Below are positions 1 to 7,900 of a stretch of 33,592 bases of DNA, piece after piece. The DNA comes from Lysobacterales bacterium (lineage in GTDB: Bacteria; Pseudomonadota; Gammaproteobacteria; Xanthomonadales; Xanthomonadaceae): NCBI GenBank assembly GCA_019510195.1, contig JAEKKW010000060.1, positions 1 through 33,592 of the forward strand, given 5' to 3'. The notes beneath the pieces are model-generated. The model searched no databases. It was not told where the DNA came from and saw only the letters and a program-made list of their open reading frames with translations. Numbering within the stretch: the stretch's first letter is position 1; the number at the start of each line of letters is the position of its first letter. Made by a program: the position numbers and the translations under genes.

Positions 1-2
1 CG

Positions 3-392
3 GTGGAACAGGTGCTGTGCTTCACCTCGGCGGGTTGCGCCCTCCTGCTCGGCATCGCGGCATTGGTGGAGGGCGATTCCTTCGCGATTCCCGATGCGCA
101 GTCGGCGCTGGTATTGGTGGTGCTCGCGGTGTTCGGCCATTGCCTGGGCTGGATCCTGATCTCGCGCGCGATGCAGTCGCTCGGCGCCGGCATGGTCGGC
201 CTGCTGCTGCTGCTGCAACCGATCGTCGCCTACTTGCTTGATATCCTGGTGTTCCCGCACACCCCGACATCGCGGCAATGGCTGGGCCTGGCGGTGAGCC
301 TTGCCGGTATCTTCATCGCCGGATTGAAGGCGAAATCGAAGTCGAAATTGCCGCCCGATGCCGAGCCGGAAGCACCTGCGACCAGCCAGTAG
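3..392 (+). CDS. EamA/DMT-family transporter, C-terminal part
   Basis: The reading frame is open to the left edge, so this is the 3' end of a longer gene. About 129 residues remain and contain four hydrophobic stretches: around residues 7-22, 31-54, 60-82 and 90-108. The tail is Lys-rich and then Pro/Ala-rich, and should be cytoplasmic. Short helices with Gly/Ala-rich packing, and a last helix followed by a basic tail, fit the second EamA repeat of drug/metabolite exporters. The substrate cannot be told. The gene converges on the orfX-position gene with only six bases between the stop codons. The GTG at the extreme left is not a reliable start. Confidence 0.7.
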   Translation: MEQVLCFTSAGCALLLGIAALVEGDSFAIPDAQSALVLVVLAVFGHCLGWILISRAMQSLGAGMVGLLLLLQPIVAYLLDILVFPHTPTSRQWLGLAVSLAGIFIAGLKAKSKSKLPPDAEPEAPATSQ

Positions 393-398
393 CCTTGC

Positions 399-1124
399 TC
401 AGAATCGAGTCACGCGGCAGACAAGCACGACCTCGCAGGCCCCGGCACCGGTATCGTCGCGCGTCATCGAACTGCGCCAGTTCCAGCCGCCGCGATCGTG
501 TGCTTCCACCAGCCAGCCGTCGATGCGCACGCGATCGTCGCGTTGCACGCTGCGCAATGCCTTCTCGATCGAGGGGGCGGACGGAATCATGTGCATGTTG
601 GCGCTGTTGCGGATGATCGTGCCGGGATCGAGCGGCGGGTTTCCGACCCAACCGTAGCGGTACCAGCGATTCGATTGGCGCACGTTGAGTTGCGCCAGCG
701 TCGCGGTGTCGGTCATCGGTCCCCAGCCCAGCGCGAGATCGATCGGCGAAAACAGCGCGGGGCGATCACCACTGTAGTCGCGGCGCGACAGCACGCGGGC
801 ATCGACGCTGAAACCGGCCAGCGCATCAAGGTGCCCGTGGGCGACGTCGAATCGAGAAATCCCGTCCGGCACCACCGTCTGCAGGGGTGCCTCACCGTCG
901 CCGGCGGCCTGCGGTTGCGGGCAGGCAGGATTCGCGGTCACTTGTTGCGATCGTGCCGGGGGTGAATACGGTGATGCCTGGAACCACGGTGTCGCCGGCA
1001 ACACGGCCCTGGCCTGCTGCATCCGTGGCGAATGCGCGTCCTGCCATTGCACGATGCCGATCCACGTCGCCAGCGCCAGCACACATGCGCCCAATGACCA
1101 CAACGCGACGCGCCAGGCGATCAT
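399..1124 (-). CDS. Conserved single-pass membrane protein of unknown function in the orfX position after oxyR
   Basis: A 241-residue protein with one N-terminal membrane segment (about residues 4-25), a Pro/Gln-rich linker and a soluble, probably periplasmic, domain. The C-terminal half carries motifs that look conserved: LALGWGPM, SANMHMIPS, RVRIDGWLV and SMTRDDTGAGACEV. I recognise the pattern from uncharacterised proteobacterial proteins but know of no assigned function. The ATG overlaps the oxyR stop as ATGA, which decides the start over in-frame codons further upstream and implies translational coupling. In X. campestris an unknown orfX follows oxyR in the ahpF-oxyR-orfX operon. This gene holds that place, but I could not align the two. 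It is presumably co-transcribed under peroxide control. Confidence 0.75.
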   Translation of the reverse strand: MIAWRVALWSLGACVLALATWIGIVQWQDAHSPRMQQARAVLPATPWFQASPYSPPARSQQVTANPACPQPQAAGDGEAPLQTVVPDGISRFDVAHGHLDALAGFSVDARVLSRRDYSGDRPALFSPIDLALGWGPMTDTATLAQLNVRQSNRWYRYGWVGNPPLDPGTIIRNSANMHMIPSAPSIEKALRSVQRDDRVRIDGWLVEAHDRGGWNWRSSMTRDDTGAGACEVVLVCRVTRF

Positions 1125-2011
1125 CCGGCGATTGCAGTACGCACGGTTGCGGCGACATTGCGCAGCAGCGCATCGAGCGGCGAACTGTTGCGCCAAACCA
1201 GTGCGATCCGCCGATGCGGCGCGGGCGCTTCGAAGCGCACCAGTTCCAGTCCTTCCGGTTGCACGTGCGGCGGCCGCACCGAAAGCTCCGGCAACAACGT
1301 CACCCCGTTGCCAAGCGCGACCATCTGCCGCAAGGTTTCCAGACTGGTGGCGCGGAAACCGGGTTTCTCGTGCGCACCAGCGAGTTCGCAGACATCGAGC
1401 GCCTGTTCGCGCAGGCAGTGGCCGTCGTCGAGCAGCAGCAGCTGTTCGTCGACGAGATCGCCGATGCGCAGGTGTTTCGCATTCGCCAGGTGATGTCCGC
1501 TCGGCACCGCCAGCAGGAACGGTTCCTCGAACAGCGGTTCCGCATGCAGGCGATCATCGCTCAGCGGCAAGGCGAGGAAGGCGGCATCGAGCTTGCCCTC
1601 GCGCAGATCGGAGACCAGCACGTCGCTTTTTTCCTCGCTCAGCAGCAATTCCATCTTCGGGAAACGCTTGCGCAGCGTGGGCAACACCTGCGGCAACAGG
1701 TAGGGACCGAGCGTCGGGAACGCGCCGAGACGCAGGCTGCCGGCCTCGGGATCGCGACTGCGGCGCGCCAGTTCCTTCATCTGCTCGACGTCGTGGATGA
1801 CGTGCTTGGCGCGATCGACGATCTCGCGTCCGACCGGCGTCAGCATCACCCGCCGTGGTGCGCGCTCGACCAGCGCGACGCCGAATTCTTCCTCCAGCTT
1901 CTTGATCTGCATCGACAGCGTCGGCTGGCTGACGTGGCAGGCTTGCGCCGCGCGACCGAAGTGCCGGAGATCGGACAGTGCCACCAGATAGCGTAGGTCG
2001 CGCAGGTTCAT
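1121..2011 (-). CDS. oxyR: OxyR, LysR-type peroxide-sensing regulator
   Basis: A 296-residue LysR-family regulator. Residues 1-60 form the winged helix-turn-helix; the recognition region contains ACHVSQPTLSMQIKKLE. The rest is the effector/redox domain. The two cysteines of the OxyR disulphide switch sit at residues 199 (GHCLREQ) and 208 (LDVCELA), the same numbering as in E. coli OxyR. That identifies it as OxyR rather than a generic LysR protein. Oxidised OxyR activates ahpC, katA and similar genes; reduced OxyR often represses. The gene lies 15 bases after the VOC gene and overlaps the next gene as ATGA. It is therefore probably expressed with ahpF, giving feedback on its own level. A matching OxyR site lies upstream of ahpC. 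Confidence 0.97.
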   Translation of the reverse strand: MNLRDLRYLVALSDLRHFGRAAQACHVSQPTLSMQIKKLEEEFGVALVERAPRRVMLTPVGREIVDRAKHVIHDVEQMKELARRSRDPEAGSLRLGAFPTLGPYLLPQVLPTLRKRFPKMELLLSEEKSDVLVSDLREGKLDAAFLALPLSDDRLHAEPLFEEPFLLAVPSGHHLANAKHLRIGDLVDEQLLLLDDGHCLREQALDVCELAGAHEKPGFRATSLETLRQMVALGNGVTLLPELSVRPPHVQPEGLELVRFEAPAPHRRIALVWRNSSPLDALLRNVAATVRTAIAG

Positions 2012-2026
2012 CGTTCCGGTCCCCGG

Positions 2027-2443
2027 TCAGGTGGGTGAAGCTCCCTTCAATTCGATGACATTGCCATCCGGATCGCGCAAGTACAACGACGGGCCATCGC
2101 CCTCGGCGCCGAAATTGGTTTGTGCAGGGCCGAGTGGTTGCAGTCCATGCAGGGCGAGGTGCGCAACCAGCGCTCCTTCGTCGAACGGTTCGATGCGCAG
2201 GCAGACATGATCGACATTGCGCGCCTGTTCGCCGGCGACCGGGCCACCGGCTTGTCCGAGTTTCCCGTGGACGTCGACGAGGTCGATCATCGAGGCGCCG
2301 CAGCGCAGGTGGATCAGGCCGAGATCATCGCGCCGGCGCGCGATGCTGCAGCCGAGCACATCCCGGTAGAACGCCAGCGACCGTTCGGGATCGCCGATGC
2401 GCAGGACCACGTGATCGATACGTTGCAGTTCGAACGGATGCAT
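2027..2443 (-). CDS. VOC-superfamily (glyoxalase/dioxygenase fold) protein
   Basis: A 138-residue, single-subunit vicinal-oxygen-chelate protein with two beta-alpha-beta-beta-beta modules. The first starts at IDHVVLRIGD and the second at VDHVCLRIEP. The final strand carries RDPDGNVIELKG. His in the first motif, His in the second and Glu in the last are the usual metal ligands. Substrate is unknown; relatives include glyoxalases, fosfomycin-type thiol transferases and lactoylglutathione-lyase-like proteins. The chosen ATG has GGAG nine bases upstream. An alternative ATG 15 bases earlier, eight bases after the ahpF stop, has a poorer ribosome site. Its place between ahpF and oxyR suggests induction by peroxide and a role with reactive electrophiles or carbonyls, but that is inference. 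Confidence 0.88.
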   Translation of the reverse strand: MHPFELQRIDHVVLRIGDPERSLAFYRDVLGCSIARRRDDLGLIHLRCGASMIDLVDVHGKLGQAGGPVAGEQARNVDHVCLRIEPFDEGALVAHLALHGLQPLGPAQTNFGAEGDGPSLYLRDPDGNVIELKGASPT

Positions 2444-2463
2444 CGCAGCAGTCTCCATGGCGA

Positions 2464-4059
2464 TCAGGCGGCCTTGGCTTCGGCTTCGGCGGGCGCGCTG
2501 GAGCGGATCAGGTAGTCGAAGGCGGAGAGTGCCGCGGTCGAGCCCGCACCCATCGCGATCACGATCTGCTTGAACGGCACCGTGGTGGCATCGCCGGCCG
2601 CGAACACGCCCGGCAGCGAAGTCTCGCCACGATCGTTGATGACGATCTCGCCGCGATTCGACAGCTCGATCGAGCCCTTCAGCCATTCGCTGTTGGGCAG
2701 CAGGCCAATCTGCACGAACACGCCGGAGAGGTCGAGCTGGCGGGTTTCGCCGCTGCTGCGATCGGTATAGCTGAGCGCGTTGAGCTTGCTGCCGTCGCCG
2801 TGCATGCCGGTGGTCTGCGCGTTCACGTGCACCGTGCAATTCGGGAGGCTGCGCAGCTTGCGCTGCAGCACTTCGTCCGCGCGCAGCTTGCCGTCGAATT
2901 CCAGCACGGTGACGTGATCGACGATGCCGGCGAGATCGATGGCCGCTTCGACGCCGGAGTTGCCACCACCGATCACCGCGACCTTCTTGCCCTTGAACAG
3001 CGGGCCGTCGCAGTGCGGGCAGTAGGTCACGCCCTTGTTGCGGTGTTCGCTTTCGCCGGGCACGCCGGTCTGGCGCCAGCGCGCACCGGGCGCGAGCACC
3101 ACGGAACGTGCCTGCAGCACCGGACCACTGGCCAGGCGCACGCCGACCATGCCGCCGGGCTCCTTCGCCGGGATCAGTTCCTCCGCGCGCTGCAGCGGAA
3201 TCATCTCCACGCCGTAGCTGCGCACATGCGCTTCCAGCGCCGCGGAGAGCTTCGGGCCTTCGGTGTATTCGACCGAGATGAAATTCTCGATCGCCATCGT
3301 GTCCTGCACCTGGCCGCCGAAACGCTCGGCAACGATGCCGGTGCGGATGCCCTTGCGTGCGGCATAGATCGCCGCGGCGGCACCGGCAGGGCCACCACCG
3401 ACGACCAGCACGTCGAACGGTTCGATGGTCTTCAGCGCTTCGGCGGCGCGTTGGGCCGCGCCGCTGTCGAGCTTGGCGAGGAATTCCGGAACCGTCAGGC
3501 GGCCCTGCACGAACGGCTGGCCGTTGAGGAAGACTTGCGGCACGGTAAGGATCTCGCGTTCCTCCACTTCCTTCTGGAACGATGCGCCGTCGATGGCGAC
3601 GTGGCGGATGCGCGGATTCAGCGCGGCCATGGTGTTGAGGCTCTGCACCACGTCCGGGCAGTTCTGGCAGGACTGCGAGAAATAGGTCTCGAACACGTAT
3701 TCGCCGTCGAGCGCCTCGATCTGGGCGATGAGATCGTCTTCGAGACGCGGCGGATGCTTGCCGACGTGCAGCAGCGCCAGCACCAGCGAGGTGAATTCGT
3801 GGCCGAGCGGCAGGCCGGCGAAACGCACGCCGACATCATCGCCCTGGCGGGTGATCTGGAAGCTCGGGACGCGCTCGCCGTCGTTGGACGTGGCTTCGCG
3901 CAACGTGACCTTGCCGGCGCCGGCATCGACGATGTCGGCCAGCAGGGCGCGCGTTTCCTTCGAGGCGTCGCCGCCGTCGAGATGCGCCACCAGTTCGATC
4001 GGCGTGCGCAGGTTCTGCAGCAGTCCGGCGAGTTGGGTTTTCAGGTCGTTGTCGAGCAT
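2464..4059 (-). CDS. ahpF: AhpF, NADH-dependent alkyl hydroperoxide reductase flavoprotein
   Basis: A 531-residue protein that passes electrons from NADH through FAD and two disulphides to AhpC. Residues 1-200 are the tandem thioredoxin-fold domain, with the CxxC at 131-134 (SCQNCPD). Residues 214-531 are the thioredoxin-reductase-like part: FAD-binding GGGPAG at 221-226, redox CPHC at 347-350, NADH-binding GGGNSG at 364-369, and the second FAD contact GVFAAGDA at 484-491. Length and all redox centres match AhpF. The ATG is set by AAGGAGA placed a short distance upstream; in-frame ATGs further up lie in the intergenic element. The protein acts in the cytoplasm. It follows ahpC after 145 bases of structured DNA, so it may have separate or reduced expression. 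Confidence 0.98.
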   Translation of the reverse strand: MLDNDLKTQLAGLLQNLRTPIELVAHLDGGDASKETRALLADIVDAGAGKVTLREATSNDGERVPSFQITRQGDDVGVRFAGLPLGHEFTSLVLALLHVGKHPPRLEDDLIAQIEALDGEYVFETYFSQSCQNCPDVVQSLNTMAALNPRIRHVAIDGASFQKEVEEREILTVPQVFLNGQPFVQGRLTVPEFLAKLDSGAAQRAAEALKTIEPFDVLVVGGGPAGAAAAIYAARKGIRTGIVAERFGGQVQDTMAIENFISVEYTEGPKLSAALEAHVRSYGVEMIPLQRAEELIPAKEPGGMVGVRLASGPVLQARSVVLAPGARWRQTGVPGESEHRNKGVTYCPHCDGPLFKGKKVAVIGGGNSGVEAAIDLAGIVDHVTVLEFDGKLRADEVLQRKLRSLPNCTVHVNAQTTGMHGDGSKLNALSYTDRSSGETRQLDLSGVFVQIGLLPNSEWLKGSIELSNRGEIVINDRGETSLPGVFAAGDATTVPFKQIVIAMGAGSTAALSAFDYLIRSSAPAEAEAKAA

Positions 4060-4117
4060 GAGGTTCTCCTTGCGGACACGATTCGGCGTTCCGGCGCATC
4101 GCGACGAAACAACTTCA

Positions 4118-4187
4118 GGGTTGGTGAGAGAGCTGGGCCGAGCGGACGCGTGCATCCACTCCGCCCAACCCTCTCCTTGCGGAGAGG
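4118..4187 (-). repeat. Structured intergenic element between ahpC and ahpF, probably a dispersed repeat
   Basis: Read on the minus strand, the element starts with a perfect 7-bp hairpin with a 4-base loop (CCTCTCC, GCAA, GGAGAGG; 4170-4187). GGGTTGG at 4165-4171 can pair with CCAACCC at 4118-4124, enclosing a GCGGA/TCCGC stem (4142-4146 with 4160-4164). The two outer stems share two bases, so they compete. The hairpin plus GGTTGGG block resembles intergenic repeats I associate with Xanthomonas-type genomes. There is no second copy in this window, so repeat status is inference. It could protect the ahpC message, end transcription in part, or host RNase processing. No U-run follows, so it is not a classic intrinsic terminator. 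Confidence 0.5.
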
Positions 4188-4204
4188 ATTGGCGATCGCA
4201 GGGA

Positions 4205-4768
4205 TCAGATCTTGCCGACCAATTCGATCGACGGCTTGATCGTGTTGGCGCCTTCCTTCCACTTGGCCGGGCACACTTCGCCGTCGTGGCTGGCGACGTA
4301 CTGCGCGGCCTGCAGCTTGCGCACGGTTTCGGCGACGTCGCGGGCGATGGCGTTGTCGTGCACTTCCATCGTCTTGATCACGCCTTCCGGGTTGATGATG
4401 AAGGTGCCGCGCAGGGCCAGGCCTTCTTCCGGGATCAGCACGTCGAACGCCTTCGACAGCGCGTGGGTGGGATCGCCGACCAGAGCGAACTTGGCCTTGC
4501 CCACGGCCTGCGAGGTTTCGTGCCACACCTTGTGCGAGAAGTGGGTGTCGGTGGTGACGACATAGACTTCGGCGCCGGCCTTCTGGAACTCGGCGTAATG
4601 CTCGGCGGCGTCTTCGATTTCGGTCGGGCAATTGAAGGTGAAGGCAGCCGGCATGAAGATGATCACGGACCACTTGCCCTTCAGGTCGGCGTCGCTGACG
4701 GTGATGAACTTGCCATCCTTGAAGGCCTGGGCCTTGAACGGCTGGACCTGGGTGTTGATGAGGGACAT
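4205..4768 (-). CDS. ahpC: AhpC, typical 2-Cys peroxiredoxin
   Basis: A 187-residue peroxiredoxin, exactly the length of enterobacterial AhpC. It reduces hydrogen peroxide, organic hydroperoxides and peroxynitrite, and is recycled by AhpF. The peroxidatic cysteine is residue 47 (FTFNCPTE) and the resolving cysteine residue 166 (GEVCPAKW), with supporting Thr and Arg of the AhpC1 class. The ATG follows AAGGAG at good spacing, so the longer frame running upstream into the promoter is not coding. It is the first gene of the peroxide block, with an OxyR site and a promoter within 141 bases upstream. It is likely expressed above ahpF. Confidence 0.98.
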   Translation of the reverse strand: MSLINTQVQPFKAQAFKDGKFITVSDADLKGKWSVIIFMPAAFTFNCPTEIEDAAEHYAEFQKAGAEVYVVTTDTHFSHKVWHETSQAVGKAKFALVGDPTHALSKAFDVLIPEEGLALRGTFIINPEGVIKTMEVHDNAIARDVAETVRKLQAAQYVASHDGEVCPAKWKEGANTIKPSIELVGKI

Positions 4769-4843
4769 TGCGTGCTCCTTGGTTGCGGTAGGGGATTGCT
4801 GGAAATCATGGGAACCGAAGACTGCGTCGATCCGGTGACGATC

Positions 4844-4872
4844 AAGATAGGCGTCACCAATAGTTAAATCAA
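4844..4872 (-). promoter_or_regulatory. Predicted sigma-70 promoter of ahpC
   Basis: On the minus strand TTGATT (4872-4867) and TATCTT (4849-4844) are separated by exactly 17 bases, each matching four of six consensus positions. Transcription would start near 4837, giving a leader of about 70 bases. The -35 directly abuts the OxyR site, the arrangement expected for class-I-like OxyR activation. Confidence 0.6.
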
Positions 4873-4909
4873 ATCGATTATTGTGATTCGATTGATAGAT
4901 TTTGACTAT
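4873..4909 (-). promoter_or_regulatory. OxyR tetramer-binding site upstream of ahpC, inside the lhr 3' end
   Basis: Compared with ATAGnTnnnAnCTAT-N7-ATAGnTnnnAnCTAT, the distal half-site (4909-4895, minus strand) matches nine of ten fixed positions, including both ATAG and CTAT. The spacer is exactly seven bases. The proximal half-site (4887-4873) matches six of ten. The site spans the last codons and stop of lhr and ends next to the predicted -35. Asymmetry between a strong and a weak half is common in OxyR targets. Confidence 0.7.
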
Positions 4910-7900
4910 CGATTCGCCGGGCATGGGCGGGATCGAGCCGCAGCAGGCGACGGGCTTCGGCCTCATCCTCGGGCGACAGCGGGGAGAGCGTGGTGAATTC
5001 CCCGGCGACGAAGCTGGTCAGCGGCAAGCCGTCGCGAACCAGCAGGCGGGCGCCGGCGATGCGGGGCAGGCGCGGACCGGGCAGCAAGGTGCCGACCAGA
5101 TTGAGCGGGTCGAAGGCCGAGACCTGCAGCATCACGCCATCCGGTGCCTTCTTGCGGATCGCGCGCAGGGCGGCCACCGCTTCCGGTAACGCGAATTGTT
5201 CGCCGACCAGCCCGGCGACGAAACGGCCACCGCGCAGTTCGCCGCGTGCTTCCAGCCGGCGATAGACGCGCACCAGTTCGCGCCACGGTGGCAGCCACGC
5301 GGCTTCGCGCTCGAGGATGCGCCAGCACACCACGCCATAGCGGCGCAGCAGCACGCGCGCGATCTGTTCGATGTCTTCCGATTCGGAAGTGGCGGCGTCG
5401 CTGCTGCCTGCTTTGGACAGGCGCGGCCGCGGCGCGCGCGCCAGCGTCCAGCGCCCGGCGTCGCGAATGCCGCTGACCAGTCCACGACGAACCCGGCGCG
5501 CGCTGGCCTTCGGGCGCTTGCCCTGCGGCAGCAGCAAGGCGCGCAGGCCGGAGAAACTGTCGCAGCTGACCATGCCACGCGCGACCAGTTCCGCCAGCGC
5601 GTCTTCCAGTTCCGTTTGCAGCAATCGCGTTTCATCGAGCAGTTCATCGAAGAACGAGGCGCCGTGCGTGCGCAATGCATCCGCAACCTTCTGTGCACGC
5701 GACGACAGCGGCGCATCGTCGCGCGCGGCGTCGACCTGGCGCGACCACAGTGGCAGGGTGCGCCGTGGCACCAGCACGATTGGCGTTGCGCGCACCGGCG
5801 AATTCGCCCTGGTGCCACTCTCGGGATTCGGTGCGCGCAAGCGTGCCCAGGCAATCCGGCCGGCCTGGCAGAGTTCATCCAGCCAATGGATCGAATAATC
5901 GCCGACGCGCGCGGGCAGCAGTTCGCCTTCCCAGCTTGCGGCCGCGGCTTCGTAGCCTTCCAGTTGCGCGAGCACACCGGCCAATGCTTCCGGGCCGCGC
6001 AGCCGCGACGATGGCGCGACGTGCTGCCATTCGCACAGGAAACGCAGGAAATCGCGCGGCGGTACCGGTTCGATTTCGCGGCGCAATTTGCCCAGCGTGA
6101 GGCGGTGGATGCGAGCGAGCAGATTGCGTTCACACCACTGTTCGCCATCGATATCGGGATCGAAGCGTCCGCGCATGGCATAGCCATCGCGCTCCAGCAT
6201 CGCCAGGCCGATGTCGATGTCGCCGGGATCGATCGTCAGTGTCGATGCGAGTGCGGCGACGGTGACGGGGCCGCTGCCGGTCAGGCGCATCCGCAGCAGT
6301 TCGCGCACGGCGTCCTCGCGCGTCCACGCGAGATCGGCGTAACCGGGCGCGGCGTCGATGTGCGGCTGCAACGCGGCCCCGGGATGGATGACCTGCAGCA
6401 TCGACAGACGCTCGGCCGCGCACCACAGATCAACATCCACCAACAGCGTCGCGCGCTGCTGCTTCGCCAGATTCCGCAAGGTCTCCGGCCACTCGCTGGC
6501 TTCGGCTTCCGATGCCGTGATCGCGCCGAGACTCATCAGCGCGTCGTGGACCTCGTCGTCGCTGCGCGCCTGCGGCCAGGCGTCTTCGCGCACCTGTTCG
6601 ATCGCCAAAGCATCCAGCCGCCCCAGATCCGACGCCTGCTGCGGGTCGCTGTAGCGGCGCGTCTGCACGGCCTGGGTGCGGCGTTCCTCCAGCGGCGCGT
6701 CGTCGAGGAAGGCATAAGGCTGTGCGTTCAAGGCCTCGGCGGCGAACGGCGTTGGTGCAGTGAGATCGCGCGCGACGATGCTGATCTCGCCGGACTCGAG
6801 CTTGCGCAACATCGCCAGCCAGCCTTCGGTGTCCATCGCCTCTTCGAGGCAGTCGTGCAGCGTCTGCGCGACCAGCGGGTGGTCGGGAATCTCGCGCTCG
6901 CCGACGATGTTCTCGAGGCATGCCACCTGGTCGGGGAACACGGTCGCGAGCAGGTCTTCCGACTTCATCCGCTGCAGCTGCGGCGCAACCTTCTTGCCGC
7001 CGATGAAACGCGGCAGCGCCAGCGCGGTGGTCGCGTTCCAGCGCCAGCGCGCGGGGAACAACGGCGCGTCGAGCAAGGCCTGAACCAGCACGTCCTTGGC
7101 CGAGTTGGAATGCAGGAAGTGGGCGACATCGTCCAAAGGAAAGCTGTGGCTGGTCGAGAGCGACAGCACGATGGCGTTCTCGGTGGCGGCGGCCTGCAAT
7201 TCGAAGTTGAAGCTGCGGCAGAAGCGCTTGCGCAGTGCCAGCCCCCAGGCGCGGTTGACGCGGCTGCCATGGGGCGTGTGGATGACGAGCTGGGTACCGC
7301 CGGATTCGTCGAAGAAGCGCTCCATCGTCATCCGTTCCAGCGTCGGCAGCACGCCAAAGCCGGCGAGTTGCTCGGCGCAGTACTCGGCGATCTGGCGCGC
7401 GGCGTTGTCGTCGAGCTTCAATTCCGCGCGCAGCCAGGCGATCGCGGATGGAATGTCGATCGAGCCGTCCTCCCCGCGCAATCGCGCTTCCAGTTCACCG
7501 CGCAGTCGCGACACGCTGTGCGAGAGTTCGTCGGTGCGACCGGGCGCTTCGCCCAGCCAGAACGGGATATTCGGCGGTTGGCCCTCGGCATCCTCGACGC
7601 GCAAGCGGCCGGCCTCGACCCGCATGATCCGATAGCTGGCGTTGCCGAGCTGGAAGATGTCGCCGGCGAGGCTTTCGATCGCGAAATCCTCGTTGACCGT
7701 ACCGATCATCACCGACTGCGGTTCCAGCACCACGGCGTAGTCGGCGGTATCGGGGATGGTGCCGCCCGACATCGTCGCGGTGGTGCGCGCGCCCTTGCGC
7801 GCACGCAGCTGGCCGTGCACGGCATCGCGATGGATCCACGCGCTGCGGGTGCCGCGGCGGGTGGTGAAGCCTTCCGCCAGCATCTTCACCACGGCGTCGA

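Noticed and set aside
2122-4239. A 705-codon plus-strand frame opposite ahpF and the VOC gene
   Set aside because: Shadow of ahpF; no recognisable protein features.
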